From: Pantoea piersonii
Lineage (GTDB): Bacteria > Pseudomonadota > Gammaproteobacteria > Enterobacterales > Enterobacteriaceae
Direction: 5' to 3'
Assembly: GCF_003612015.1 (NCBI RefSeq)
Contig: NZ_RARB01000002.1
Coordinates: forward strand, 435,590 to 499,589
DNA: 64,000 nucleotides
Shown: positions 50,386-59,742 of the stretch, piece by piece
Layout: each line of letters opens with the position of its first letter
Numbering within the stretch: position 1 is the stretch's first letter
Translations under genes and position numbers: made by a program
The notes under the pieces: model-generated
What the model was told of the DNA's origin: nothing
What the model saw: only the letters and a program-made list of their open reading frames with translations
Databases searched by the model: none

Positions 50386-51807
50386 TCAGCTCTTGGAGCT
50401 GGAGCTGCTTGACGTATCGAACTGCTGCGTCAGATAGCTGCTGGTCTGGTTTAGCGAGCTCATGACCACGTCGAGCTGGGTAAACTGGGTTTTTAAGCGC
50501 GCAATGGTGTCAGTAATGCGGTCGTTTACCTTGTTGTACTGCGCGGTCAGGTCGTTCAGCGTCTTGCTGACGCCATCAGTCGCCGACTGCACAATGCCGG
50601 TGCTGGAGAGCCAGCTGGTCAGGTTGCTGGCGACAGTGGTGGCGACGCCGGTGGTTTTGCCGTCACCGATAATCATCTCTTTCACGCCCGCCATATTCGA
50701 GGTCAGGCTGGTGTTCAGCTTGCTGGAGTCCAGATCCAGCTGACCAGTGGTGGGATCGGTAGTCACGCCGATCTGCGCCAGGGTTTTAAAGGTGGAAGAG
50801 CTGGAGGCGTTGGTCAGCAGGCTTTTCAGCTGGCTCTGGATAGTGCGCAGCGTACTGTCGCCCAGCAGCGCGCCGTTACTGCTGTCCTGCGAGCTGGCGC
50901 CCACATCGACGGCGGTATATTTGGTCAGGCTGGAGAAGCTGTCCTGCAGTGTGTTATAGGCCGACACCCAGCTGGTGATGGCGTTGCTGGCTTTAGAGGT
51001 GTCGGTGGCGACGGTCAGCGTCTGGTTGCCGCTGGTGGTGTCGCTCAGGTTCAGCGTAATGCCTTCCAGCGCGTCGCTGATGGTGTTACTGCTGTTTTCG
51101 ATAGCGATATTGTTAACGGTCAGCTTGGCGTTCTGCGCCGTCACACTTTCCGTCATCGCATTGCTGCTGGCGCTGGCGTCGTAGCCGACAATGCCCTGCA
51201 GCGTACTGTCGCCGGTAACTTTAATGCTGCTGACGGCATTATCCGAACCGGTTTTATCAGAGGTGACGGAGAGGCGGTAGCTGCCGTCCGCGACTTTGAT
51301 AATGCTGGCGGTAACGCCTGCATCGGCGCCGTTAATAGCGTCGCGCATACCGGTCAGCGAGGTCTGGTCGCTGGTCAGCGTAATATCTTTGCTGGAGCCG
51401 TCTGCCAGCGCAATGCTCAGCGTGCGGCTGCTGACCGAGCTGTCGCCCAGCGCCGTGGTGTTGCTGCTTTGTACCGCTGAGGTCAGGGTCTGCGCCTGCG
51501 CCAGCTGCGATACGCTGATGGTGTATTTACCCGCCACGGTGCTGCCAGAGGTAGTGGCGCTAAATGCGCTGGAGCTGCTGGTCGCCGTCGTGGCAGTGAA
51601 CAGGTCCGCATTATTCAGCGTGGTGTTCGCCGTCTGAAAGGTGGTCAGCGCGCTTTTCAGCGTCGCGTAGGCGCTCAACTTGGCGGTATAAGAAGACTGT
51701 TGGTTAGAGATCGGCGTCAGGGCGGCTTTTTCCGCCGTCTGCATGCTGTCAAGAATACTGCTTAAATCCAGGCCTGAACCGATACCCAGGGTAGAGATAC
51801 TTGCCAT
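50386..51807 (-). CDS. fliD: Flagellar cap protein FliD
   Basis: 473 residues from ATG at 51807 (ASISTLGIGSGLDLSSILDS, the FliD start). D0/D1 coiled coils at both ends (LNDLTAQYNKVNDRITDTIA, TQFTQLDVVMSSLNQTSSYL) and a Ser/Thr-rich middle. FliD caps the filament and assembles flagellin. A longer open frame upstream is ignored. Confidence 0.97.
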   Translation of the reverse strand: MASISTLGIGSGLDLSSILDSMQTAEKAALTPISNQQSSYTAKLSAYATLKSALTTFQTANTTLNNADLFTATTATSSSSAFSATTSGSTVAGKYTISVSQLAQAQTLTSAVQSSNTTALGDSSVSSRTLSIALADGSSKDITLTSDQTSLTGMRDAINGADAGVTASIIKVADGSYRLSVTSDKTGSDNAVSSIKVTGDSTLQGIVGYDASASSNAMTESVTAQNAKLTVNNIAIENSSNTISDALEGITLNLSDTTSGNQTLTVATDTSKASNAITSWVSAYNTLQDSFSSLTKYTAVDVGASSQDSSNGALLGDSTLRTIQSQLKSLLTNASSSSTFKTLAQIGVTTDPTTGQLDLDSSKLNTSLTSNMAGVKEMIIGDGKTTGVATTVASNLTSWLSSTGIVQSATDGVSKTLNDLTAQYNKVNDRITDTIARLKTQFTQLDVVMSSLNQTSSYLTQQFDTSSSSSSKS

Positions 51808-51850
51808 GCTTGTTTCCTTATCATGTCGACACGGAGAGTGAATACCGGGG

Positions 51851-51877
51851 TTATCGGCGGCGAATGGGGAAAGTTTA
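51851..51877 (-). promoter_or_regulatory. Sigma-28 promoter of fliDST
   Basis: On the minus strand TAAA, 15 bp, GCCGATAA: an exact match to the FliA consensus, 44 bases before the fliD start. Confidence 0.93.
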
Positions 51878-52041
51878 AAGTTATTCCTGCCGGCGCGATA
51901 AAGGGAATAGCGCATATAGAGAAGGGTATTTCTAAGGCTAGAAAAAGGGAGATTTTCTTCTAAAGAAGTCGCAGGCGAGGGCGATAAAGATAAGCGTGAC
52001 AGGTTGAAGGAAAAAAATTTCACCTGGTACTAAAAAAATTC

Positions 52042-52068
52042 TAAAGGTTGTTTAAGGGCAGACGATAA
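52042..52068 (+). promoter_or_regulatory. Sigma-28 promoter of fliC
   Basis: TAAA (52042), 15 bp, GACGATAA (52061-52068): the FliA consensus with one change (GC to GA), 78 bases before fliC. Confidence 0.93.
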
Positions 52069-52145
52069 CAACTTTGACGGCGCTGAAGCCGGCGGGTTGA
52101 AGCCCACACCTTAACCGAAAGACTTGATTAACAGGAATATTTATC

Positions 52146-53429
52146 ATGGCCCAAGTCATTAATACCAACAGCCTCTCGCTGATCACTCAGAACAACATCA
52201 ACAAGAACCAGTCCGCTCTGTCTACTTCTATCGAGCGTCTGTCTTCTGGTCTTCGTATCAACAGCGCTAAAGATGACGCTGCTGGTCAGGCAATTGCCAA
52301 CCGCTTTACTTCTAACATCAACGGCCTGACTCAGGCTTCACGTAACGCCAACGACGGTATCTCTGCTGCGCAGACTACTGAAGGCGCGCTGTCAGAAATC
52401 AACAACAACCTGCAGCGTGTACGTGAACTGACCGTACAGGCACAGAACGGCACCAACTCTGATTCCGACCTGTCTTCAATCCAGGACGAAATCAAATCAC
52501 GTCTGGACGAAATTGACCGCGTATCTGGTCAGACTCAGTTCAACGGCGTGAACGTACTGGCTAAAGACGGCAAAATGTCTATCCAGGTTGGCGCTAACGA
52601 TGGCCAGACCATCGACATCGACCTGAAGAAAATTGACTCATCTACTTTAGGCCTGAGCGGTTTCAGCGTCTCTAAAAACGCGCTGAAAACCAGCGATGCC
52701 ATTACTCAGGTAGGTGCTAGCGGTTCTCTGAAAAATGTTGACCTGTCAAGCGTTGCTACTGCACTGAAAGTGGACGCAAGCTCACTGTCACTGAAAAACG
52801 TGCAGACTGCAGCGGGTGCGGCGACCTCTACTTACGTCGTCTCTTCAGGCAGCGACAACTATGCAGTATCAGTAGACGATACCACTGGTAACGTTTCTCT
52901 GAACACCACCGACGTGTCATACACCGACACTGCAAACGGCGTGACCGCGGGTACCATGTCTGGTCAGTTCGTTAAAGTAGGTGCTGATTCAACTGGCGCT
53001 GCGCAGGGTTATGTCACCGTTCAGGGCAAAGATTACAACACGGCTGCAGGCGCAATCGTAGATGGCGGCGCAACGGGTACCACTGCCGTAGCCAGCAACA
53101 TCGGCGACATCGCTTCTGCTAGCAACGCCAACCTGCACACTGGTTCAGCGACTTCTAACCCGCTGGCACTGCTGGACAAGGCTATCTCTTCAGTGGATAC
53201 CTTCCGTTCAAGCCTGGGTGCGGTGCAGAACCGTCTGGACTCTGCTATCACTAACCTGAACAACACCACGACTAACCTGTCTGAAGCACAGTCTCGTATT
53301 CAGGATGCTGACTACGCGACCGAAGTTTCAAACATGTCTAAAGCACAGATCATCCAGCAGGCTGGTAACTCCGTGTTGGCGAAAGCTAACCAGGTTCCGC
53401 AGCAGGTTCTGTCTCTGCTGCAGGGCTAA
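52146..53429 (+). CDS. fliC: Flagellin FliC
   Basis: 427 residues. Conserved D0/D1 ends (AQVINTNSLSLITQNNINKN at the start; AQIIQQAGNSVLAKANQVPQ at the end) enclose a short variable middle (about 175 to 335). The filament subunit. The N-terminal helix motif LRINSAKDDAAGQAI includes the TLR5-contact region. Terminated at 53453. Confidence 0.99.
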   Translation: MAQVINTNSLSLITQNNINKNQSALSTSIERLSSGLRINSAKDDAAGQAIANRFTSNINGLTQASRNANDGISAAQTTEGALSEINNNLQRVRELTVQAQNGTNSDSDLSSIQDEIKSRLDEIDRVSGQTQFNGVNVLAKDGKMSIQVGANDGQTIDIDLKKIDSSTLGLSGFSVSKNALKTSDAITQVGASGSLKNVDLSSVATALKVDASSLSLKNVQTAAGAATSTYVVSSGSDNYAVSVDDTTGNVSLNTTDVSYTDTANGVTAGTMSGQFVKVGADSTGAAQGYVTVQGKDYNTAAGAIVDGGATGTTAVASNIGDIASASNANLHTGSATSNPLALLDKAISSVDTFRSSLGAVQNRLDSAITNLNNTTTNLSEAQSRIQDADYATEVSNMSKAQIIQQAGNSVLAKANQVPQQVLSLLQG

Positions 53430-53452
53430 TCGCCCTCTGGTGAACGACCTGA

Positions 53453-53477
53453 AACCCCGCTTCGGCGGGGTTTTTTT
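53453..53477 (+). terminator. Terminator of fliC
   Basis: AACCCCGC TTC GGCGGGGTT hairpin followed by TTTTTTT. Confidence 0.9.
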
Positions 53478-53512
53478 ATGGCTGAAAAGCAGCGAATCCG
53501 TCACCATCCTGT

Positions 53513-53539
53513 TACAGATCCTCGCCGCGCTGCCGATAA
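53513..53539 (+). promoter_or_regulatory. Sigma-28-like promoter before the HNH gene
   Basis: TACA (53513-53516), 15 bp, GCCGATAA (53532-53539): -10 exact, -35 one mismatch, the same -35 as before fliA. It is 56 bases before the HNH start. Confidence 0.65.
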
Positions 53540-53595
53540 CTTCCTACAGAACATCACAACTTTTTTAGCCCGATTTTTCTTTTTCTGGAGTGTCT

Positions 53596-54561
53596 ATGCG
53601 CTTCAATTATGACTTGTTACCCGGCGAGCAGCTGGCCTTCGACGAGATCGCGCTGCGTTACGCGCAGCAGCATCCCGACGAAAAGGCGCTTACCGTGCGC
53701 GGGTTGCTGAGCCCGTCCACCAGCCACCGTACTCTACGCATTCGCGCGATCTTCGCCGGTGAAGAGAGCAACAGTTCGCTGGAAGATCTCCTGTTTATCT
53801 CCGACGATAACGAACGCAAAAACTACCTGCGCCGTTTCGAGCACTACCTGAAGTCGCAGGAGCCGTTCGCCTATTTTCGCCGCAGCGAGGCGCAGCGCGA
53901 CAATCTCTGGCAGGTCATGGGCGAGAGCCGGGTCTACGCCATGATCGATCCCCACTCCGCCGCCGCGCAGAACCTGCTCGCCAGCCGCGGTTATCAGCTG
54001 GTATTGATGCGCGAGGATGAGAACGAGGCGTACTGGCAGCTTTTCGATCCCCAGATGCATCCCTGTTTTCCGCTTTCGCGCCGCATCCAGTTTATTGTGG
54101 TGCTGAGTACGCCGCAGCATAAGGTGCCAACGGCGGTGATGGCGGGCATGGAGGTCGGGCGGCGCGTCAAAGCCAGTGTATTGCAGCGCGCCAGCCAGGC
54201 GGAGTTTCTGGCGGCGGTTAAAGCGCGCTACGGCGGCTGCGTCATAACCGGCACGCGTCTTACCGAACGTCACAGCTGGCCCTGGGTAGAGGCGTGCCAT
54301 ATCGACAGGCGGCAAAATGAGGAGGGCGGCCTGGCGGACAACAGCGTCGATAATGGCCTGTTCCTGCGCAGCGATTTGCAGCGTCTGTTTATCAATAAAA
54401 TGATAAGCATCGATGGTGATTCAGGGCAGATACGTTTCCATCCTGACGCAGAAATCCAGCAAAGCATTAGCCCCTATTACCAGGCGCTGGAGGGGCAGGT
54501 CTGCGCCCTGTGGGAGGCGGTTCCGCTCGCCACGCGGCAGCGGCTGAGCGCGTTGGGTTAA
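53596..54561 (+). CDS. HNH endonuclease protein in the flagellar locus
   Basis: 321 residues from ATG at 53596 (a GTG at 53590 is in frame). N-terminal part unknown (residues 1 to 200; LRFEHYLK and a beta-rich middle). The C-terminal part carries an HNH_2-type site: CVITGTRLTERHSWPWVEAC, HIDRR, NGLFLRSDLQRLFINKM. It lies between fliC and fliA, where Salmonella has the flagellin methylase fliB; it is not fliB. Its sigma-28-like promoter suggests co-expression with flagella. Function unknown. Confidence 0.82.
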   Translation: MRFNYDLLPGEQLAFDEIALRYAQQHPDEKALTVRGLLSPSTSHRTLRIRAIFAGEESNSSLEDLLFISDDNERKNYLRRFEHYLKSQEPFAYFRRSEAQRDNLWQVMGESRVYAMIDPHSAAAQNLLASRGYQLVLMREDENEAYWQLFDPQMHPCFPLSRRIQFIVVLSTPQHKVPTAVMAGMEVGRRVKASVLQRASQAEFLAAVKARYGGCVITGTRLTERHSWPWVEACHIDRRQNEEGGLADNSVDNGLFLRSDLQRLFINKMISIDGDSGQIRFHPDAEIQQSISPYYQALEGQVCALWEAVPLATRQRLSALG

Positions 54562-54654
54562 GCGCCCTTATGGGAGCGGAACAATCCGCTCTCTGACATA
54601 ACAAAAATGAAATAACCTCGCTTTTGCCCGCCTATTCACCCAATCAATCCCCCC

Positions 54655-54681
54655 TACAGAATTGGATAATCCTGCCGATAA
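54655..54681 (+). promoter_or_regulatory. Sigma-28 promoter of fliA
   Basis: TACA (54655), 15 bp, GCCGATAA (54674-54681), 24 bases before the GTG start. Fits FliA autoregulation as in E. coli. Confidence 0.8.
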
Positions 54682-54705
54682 CTTCATTAACGCAGGGTAG
54701 TCAAC

Positions 54706-55428
54706 GTGAACGATTTCTATACCGCCGAAGGCGTGATGGATAAACATTCGCTCTGGCAGCGCTACGTCCCGCTGGTGCGCCATGAAGCATTGCGTCTGCA
54801 GGTTCGTCTGCCAGCCAGCGTTGAGCTAGACGATCTGCTGCAGGCCGGTGGCATTGGCTTGCTGAATGCTGTGGAGCGTTACGACGCTCTGCAGGGGACA
54901 GCATTCACCACCTACGCCGTGCAGCGCATCCGTGGCGCAATGCTGGATGAGCTTCGCAGCCGTGACTGGGCGCCGCGCAGCGTGCGACGTAACGCACGCG
55001 AAGTGGCGGGTGCGATGCATCAGGTCGAGCAGATGATGGGGCGTGCAGCCACCGAGCAGGAAGTAGCCGATCGGCTGAATGTTTCGATGGAAGAATACCG
55101 GCAAATTTTGCTGGATACCAATAACAGCCAGCTCTTCTCCTACGACGAGTATCGAGAAGAACACGGCGACAGCGCGGAGCTGGTCACGGAAGGGCATGAA
55201 GAGGCCAACCCGTTGCATCAGCTACTTGAAGGGAATCTGCGTGAACGCGTCATTGAAGCGATCGAAGCCTTACCCGATCGCGAAAAAATGGTGCTGACAC
55301 TGTACTACCAGGAAGAACTGAACCTGAAAGAGATTGGAGCGGTACTCGACGTGGGCGAATCACGCGTCAGTCAACTGCACAGTCAGGCGATAAAACGCCT
55401 GCGTGCCCGACTTACGGGAGCGCGCTGA
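54706..55428 (+). CDS. fliA: Flagellar sigma factor FliA (sigma-28)
   Basis: 240 residues from GTG at 54706, as in E. coli. DKHSLWQRYVPLVRHEALRL, DDLLQAGGIGLLNAVERYDA, ERYDALQGTAFTTYAVQRIR (region 2) and YYQEELNLKEIGAVLDVGES (region 4). Transcribes late flagellar genes after FlgM export. Confidence 0.99.
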   Translation: MNDFYTAEGVMDKHSLWQRYVPLVRHEALRLQVRLPASVELDDLLQAGGIGLLNAVERYDALQGTAFTTYAVQRIRGAMLDELRSRDWAPRSVRRNAREVAGAMHQVEQMMGRAATEQEVADRLNVSMEEYRQILLDTNNSQLFSYDEYREEHGDSAELVTEGHEEANPLHQLLEGNLRERVIEAIEALPDREKMVLTLYYQEELNLKEIGAVLDVGESRVSQLHSQAIKRLRARLTGAR

Positions 55429-55477
55429 CGGCTTCAGTTCCTGGCGATCTAAAAATAATAAAACCGGGGACTCAGCA

Positions 55478-55981
55478 ATGGGAGCCAAATCCAAAGCCAG
55501 ACCTTTAAGCCGTTATCTTAAAGACTACAAACATAGCCAGAGCCACTGTTCACACTGTGGCAAAGTGCTGGACCGCATGGCGTTGGTCTTTCGCGGTCAG
55601 ATCATCAATAAAGAGGCCATTGCGCGCATGGACCAGATGATTGATGAGCAGCTGTGGCTGAAATTACAGCCAGAACTGACCGCGCTGTGCCGTTTTTGTA
55701 GTGATATTTTTTGCAATACGCATCCTAATTACTTCGACATTATGGCATTCAAGCAGTACCTGTTTGAGCAGACGGAAATGAGCCACAGCACTATCCGCGA
55801 ATATGTGGTACGGCTGCGTCGTCTGGACGATATGCTTAAGGCCAAAAATTTCCCGGCTGACCGCTTAAGCGGCAACAGCTGGCATGAGTGCCTGGAGAAT
55901 GATCTGCCTGATGCGGGCAATAATAACTACCGCATCGCGCTGCGCAAATATGACCAGTTTTTGGGGTGGCAGCGCAGCTAG
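55478..55981 (+). CDS. fliZ: FliZ regulator
   Basis: 167 residues from ATG at 55478. SRYLKDYKHSQSHCSHCGKV, QYLFEQTEMSHSTIREYVVR and the NNYRIALRKY motif match FliZ. It represses sigma-S promoters and favours motility; core phage-integrase-like DNA-binding fold. Cotranscribed with fliA (50-base gap). Confidence 0.95.
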   Translation: MGAKSKARPLSRYLKDYKHSQSHCSHCGKVLDRMALVFRGQIINKEAIARMDQMIDEQLWLKLQPELTALCRFCSDIFCNTHPNYFDIMAFKQYLFEQTEMSHSTIREYVVRLRRLDDMLKAKNFPADRLSGNSWHECLENDLPDAGNNNYRIALRKYDQFLGWQRS

Positions 55982-56304
55982 CTGCCGAAGCGCTGGCACG
56001 CTGATCGTCTCCGCTCAGGTGGGGACGCGTCAGAGAGACCAGCGAAGCATTCAGTATGCCGCCGCGGCGCACTTAGCCAGGCGGTTATCTGCGAAGCAGG
56101 CAGCGCAACCTGTACCGACGGGAAGCCGTTCCTGTTACGAGGGAGCGGTTGTGCGATAGTCATAAGTATGTCCCCGTGCGGCAGACCGCCGCTTAAAAAT
56201 GCGTAAGCATCAGGTGACCTCTTCTTTTACGCGCGAAGGCAGATGATCCTTCGCGCAACTTCTGCAACACTGTAAAGATTACTGTGACAGCCCTGGAGGC
56301 CGCA
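55982..56304. other. Intergenic fliZ-dcyD
   Basis: About 320 bases without a convincing gene. ORFs here lack SD signals. Near 56190 there are AT-rich and GCG stretches but no clear promoter. The SD CTGGAGG of dcyD lies at its right end. Confidence 0.4.
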
Positions 56305-57291
56305 TTGTCTTTACATCATCTTCACCAGTATCCACGCCTTGAGCTGCTCGGCGCGCCGACCCCGCTGGAGCATCTGCCACGCCTTTCTGACTATGTCGGT
56401 CGCGATATTTTTATCAAACGTGACGATGTCACGCCGATCGCCCTTGGCGGAAATAAACTGCGCAAACTGGAGTTCCTGGCAGCGGATGCGCTGCGCGAAG
56501 GGGCTGACGTGTTGCTGACGGCGGGCGCTATCCAGTCTAACCACGTACGTCAGACCGCCGCCGTCGCGGCAAAGCTTGGCCTGAAGTGCGTCGCGCTACT
56601 GGAAAACCCAATTGGCACCGAGGCGGAAAACTACCTCAGCAACGGCAATCGACTGCTGCTGGATCTCTTCGACTGTGAAATCGTGCTGGTAGAGGCGCTG
56701 AGCAATCCGGCGGCGCAGCTGGCGGCGCAGGCGGAACGCCTTGAAGCGCAGGGTTTTCGTCCTTATGTCGTTCCGGTAGGCGGCTCGAACTGGCTGGGCG
56801 CGCTGGGGTATATCGAATGTGCGCAGGAAATTGCCCATCAGAGCGAAGGCGTAGTCGATTACGCCGCCGTAGTGGTGGCGTCCGGCAGCGCAGGCACCCA
56901 TGCCGGGCTGGCGGTCGGGCTGGAGCAGCTGCTGCCGCAAACGGAGGTGATCGGTGTTACCGTTTCGCGTAAAACGGAGCAGCAGCTGCCGGTGGTAGAC
57001 AGCCTGCGTCAGCAGTTGATCGGCAAGCTGGAACTGACCAGCACCGCGCCCGTTACGCTGTGGGACGACTACTTTGCACCACGCTACGGCGAACCAAACG
57101 AAGAGGGGATGGAAGCCGTCAAACTGCTGGCCCGCCTGGAAGGCATTTTGCTCGATCCGGTTTACACCGGCAAAGCGATGGCCGGCCTGCTGGACGGTAT
57201 CAGCCAGAACCGCTTCCGTCGCGAAGGTCCGCTGCTCTTTGTGCATACCGGCGGTGCGCCAGCGTTATTTGCTTATCATCCTTCGGTCTGA
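56305..57291 (+). CDS. dcyD: D-cysteine desulfhydrase DcyD
   Basis: 328 residues, the E. coli length, from a TTG start at 56305: GGAGG lies seven bases before it, and [20 protein letters not shown] aligns with the E. coli N-terminus; an upstream GTG at 56284 has no SD. PLP lysine in [33 protein letters not shown] at the end. Converts D-cysteine to pyruvate, H2S and ammonia. Leads the cystine uptake genes. Confidence 0.96.
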   Translation: MSLHHLHQYPRLELLGAPTPLEHLPRLSDYVGRDIFIKRDDVTPIALGGNKLRKLEFLAADALREGADVLLTAGAIQSNHVRQTAAVAAKLGLKCVALLENPIGTEAENYLSNGNRLLLDLFDCEIVLVEALSNPAAQLAAQAERLEAQGFRPYVVPVGGSNWLGALGYIECAQEIAHQSEGVVDYAAVVVASGSAGTHAGLAVGLEQLLPQTEVIGVTVSRKTEQQLPVVDSLRQQLIGKLELTSTAPVTLWDDYFAPRYGEPNEEGMEAVKLLARLEGILLDPVYTGKAMAGLLDGISQNRFRREGPLLFVHTGGAPALFAYHPSV

Positions 57292-57398
57292 GCAGTCGGA
57301 AAAAAAACGTTTATACTGCGCGAGTTACTGAAGCAGTACCGGGCGGCGCGTAAGCGCTGCCTGACAACACACATCACATACTAATAAATGGGGTAGAT

Positions 57399-58199
57399 AT
57401 GATTTTTTCTCGTGTTGGTCGCCATCTGGCGATGGGCGTGATGGCGGCGGCGCTAATTGTCGGCGTTAACATCAAAACGCACGCAGCGGAAAACCTGCTG
57501 GCGCAGATCAAAGACAAAGGTGAGCTGCGCGTTGGTCTGGAAGGAACCTATCCGCCGTTCAGCTTTCAGGATGAAAACGGCAAACTGACCGGCTTCGAAG
57601 TAGAGTTCGCGCAGCAGCTGGCGCAGCATATGGGTGTAAAAGCCAAACTGCAGCCGACCAAATGGGACGGCATGCTGGCGGCGCTGGATTCTAAACGCAT
57701 CGACGTGGTGATCAATCAGGTGACCATCTCCGACGAGCGCCAGAAGAAGTATGACTTCTCCACGCCTTATACCATCTCCGGCGTGCAGGCGCTGACGATG
57801 AAAGCCAAAGCGGGCACCATTAACAAGCCGGAAGATCTGGCGGGTAAAAAAGTCGGCGTTGGCCTGGGCACCAACTATGAGCAGTGGCTGCGCAGCAACG
57901 TAAAAGGGGTCGATATTCGTACTTATGATGACGACCCGACTAAATATCAGGATCTGCGCTCTGGCCGTCTGGATGCGATCCTGGTCGATCGTCTGGCCGC
58001 GCTGGATCTGGTGAAGAAAACCGGCGATACCATGGCGGTAGCGGGCGCGCCATTCTCACGTCTCGCCTCCGGCGTGGCGCTGCGCAAAGGCAACGAGGAT
58101 CTGCTCAACGCAGTCAATCAGGCGATCGCTGCCATGCAGAAAGATGGCTCGCTGGCCAAACTGTCTGAAAAATGGTTCGGCGCGGATGTGACTAAGTAA
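57399..58199 (+). CDS. tcyJ: Cystine-binding protein TcyJ (FliY)
   Basis: 266 residues with a signal peptide ending near NIKTHAAE. Solute-binding protein family 3: LRVGLEGTYPPFSFQDENGK, LTGFEVEFAQQLAQHMGVKA, DVVINQVTISDERQKKYDFS. Binds L-cystine (and diaminopimelate analogues) in the periplasm. ATGA-like junction (TAATG) with tcyL. Confidence 0.96.
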   Translation: MIFSRVGRHLAMGVMAAALIVGVNIKTHAAENLLAQIKDKGELRVGLEGTYPPFSFQDENGKLTGFEVEFAQQLAQHMGVKAKLQPTKWDGMLAALDSKRIDVVINQVTISDERQKKYDFSTPYTISGVQALTMKAKAGTINKPEDLAGKKVGVGLGTNYEQWLRSNVKGVDIRTYDDDPTKYQDLRSGRLDAILVDRLAALDLVKKTGDTMAVAGAPFSRLASGVALRKGNEDLLNAVNQAIAAMQKDGSLAKLSEKWFGADVTK

Positions 58200-58867
58200 T
58201 GCAGGAAAGTCTCAAACTGGTGCTGGATTCAGCACCTTTTTTATTAAAAGGCGCGCTCTTTACGCTACAGCTCAGCATCGGCGGCATGTTTTTCGGCCTG
58301 GTGCTGGGCTTCGTGCTGGCGCTGATGCGGCTGTCGCGCTTCTGGCCGGTTAGCCTGCTCTCCCGTTTTTACGTCTCGGTCTTTCGCGGCACGCCGCTGA
58401 TCGCCCAGCTGTTTATGATCTACTACGGCCTGCCGCAGTTCGGCATCGAACTCGATCCCATTCCCTCTGCCATGATTGGCCTGTCGCTCAATACCGCCGC
58501 CTACGCCTCGGAGTCGCTGCGTGGCGCGATTGCGGCCATTGAGCGCGGCCAGTGGGAAGCGGCGGCAAGTATCGGCATGACCCGCTGGCAGACGCTGCGC
58601 CGGGTGATCCTGCCGCAGGCGGCGCGTACGGCGCTGCCGCCGCTCGGCAACAGCTTTATCAGCCTGGTGAAGGATACCTCGCTGGCGGCGACCATTCAGG
58701 TGCCGGAGCTGTTCCGTCAGGCGCAGCTGATCACCTCGCGCACGCTGGAGGTTTTCACCATGTACCTGGCGGCGTCACTGATCTACTGGGTAATGGCGAC
58801 GCTGCTGTCGGCGCTGCAAAACCGGCTGGAAAAACGGGTCAATCGTCAGGATGAGGAGGCGAAATGA
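58199..58867 (+). CDS. tcyL: Cystine ABC permease TcyL
   Basis: 222 residues with about five membrane helices. The EAA loop ESLRGAIAAIERGQWEAAAS, IGMTRWQTLRRVILPQAART contacts the ATPase. Overlaps tcyJ and tcyN by one and four bases. Confidence 0.96.
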   Translation: MQESLKLVLDSAPFLLKGALFTLQLSIGGMFFGLVLGFVLALMRLSRFWPVSLLSRFYVSVFRGTPLIAQLFMIYYGLPQFGIELDPIPSAMIGLSLNTAAYASESLRGAIAAIERGQWEAAASIGMTRWQTLRRVILPQAARTALPPLGNSFISLVKDTSLAATIQVPELFRQAQLITSRTLEVFTMYLAASLIYWVMATLLSALQNRLEKRVNRQDEEAK

Positions 58868-59616
58868 GCGCCATTGAGATCACCGGACTGGTGAAAACCT
58901 TCAACGGCCAGACAGTGCTGCACGGCATCGACCTGGAGGTCGCCTCGGGCGAAGTGGTGGCGATTATCGGTCCCAGCGGGTCAGGGAAAACGACGCTGCT
59001 GCGCTGTATCAACCTGCTGGAGACGCCAGACAGCGGCACCATCAAAGTCGGGGAGATCGCTATCGACGCCAGGCTGGCGCAGACGAAGCAGAAAGAGCAG
59101 GTGCGTCAGCTGCGCCAGCAGGTCGGCTTTGTTTTCCAGAACTTCAATCTGTTTCCTCACCGCTCGGTGCTGGAAAACATTATTGAAGGGCCGGTCATCG
59201 TTAAAGGCGAACCCAAAGGGGAAGCTGAGGCGCGCGCCCGCGCGCTGCTGGAGAAAGTCGGATTGCAGGGCAGGGAGAGCAGTTTCCCGCGTCGGCTTTC
59301 TGGCGGCCAGCAGCAGCGCGTCGCCATCGCCCGTGCGCTGGCGATGCGTCCGCAGGTGATCCTGTTTGACGAGCCGACCTCGGCGCTCGATCCCGAGCTG
59401 GTGGGTGAGGTGCTCAACACCATCCGCGCGCTGGCGCAGGAGAAACGCACCATGGTCATCGTCACCCATGAGATGAGCTTTGCCCGCGACGTGGCGGATC
59501 GGGCGATCTTTATGGATCAGGGCCGCATCGTTGAGCAAGGCCCGGCGAAAGCGTTGTTCAGCAACCCGCAGCAGGCGCGTACTCGCCAGTTCCTTGATAA
59601 ATTTCTTAATCAGTAA
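58864..59616 (+). CDS. tcyN: Cystine ABC ATPase TcyN
   Basis: 250 residues. Walker A GPSGSGKTT (36-44), Q-loop VFQNFNLFPH, signature LSGGQQQRVAIARAL, Walker B VILFDEPTSALD, H-loop VTHEMSF. Drives TcyJLN uptake. Last gene of the operon; a hairpin follows. Confidence 0.97.
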   Translation: MSAIEITGLVKTFNGQTVLHGIDLEVASGEVVAIIGPSGSGKTTLLRCINLLETPDSGTIKVGEIAIDARLAQTKQKEQVRQLRQQVGFVFQNFNLFPHRSVLENIIEGPVIVKGEPKGEAEARARALLEKVGLQGRESSFPRRLSGGQQQRVAIARALAMRPQVILFDEPTSALDPELVGEVLNTIRALAQEKRTMVIVTHEMSFARDVADRAIFMDQGRIVEQGPAKALFSNPQQARTRQFLDKFLNQ

Positions 59617-59619
59617 TGG

Positions 59620-59641
59620 ATACGCCTCTGCGGAGGCGTAT
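59620..59641 (+). terminator. Hairpin after tcyN
   Basis: ATACGCCTC TGCG GAGGCGTAT, perfect 9-bp stem, no T-run; begins four bases after the stop. Confidence 0.65.
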
Positions 59642-59652
59642 ATCTGCTGTGC

Positions 59653-59742
59653 CTGACCATCCTGACCATCCTGACCATCCTGACCATCCTGACCATCCTG
59701 ACCATCCTGACCATCCTGACCATCCTGACCATCCTGACCATC
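59653..59742. repeat. 9-bp tandem repeat, ten copies
   Basis: Ten exact copies of CTGACCATC without interruption, in an intergenic region 36 bases past tcyN. Copy number is likely to vary by slippage. Confidence 0.95.

Noticed and set aside
51808-52023. 72-residue N-terminal extension of fliD
   Set aside because: Covers the sigma-28 promoter; the ATG at 51807 matches the known FliD start.
59653-59742. CRISPR-like array
   Set aside because: Units are contiguous 9-mers without spacers; no cas genes anywhere in the window.
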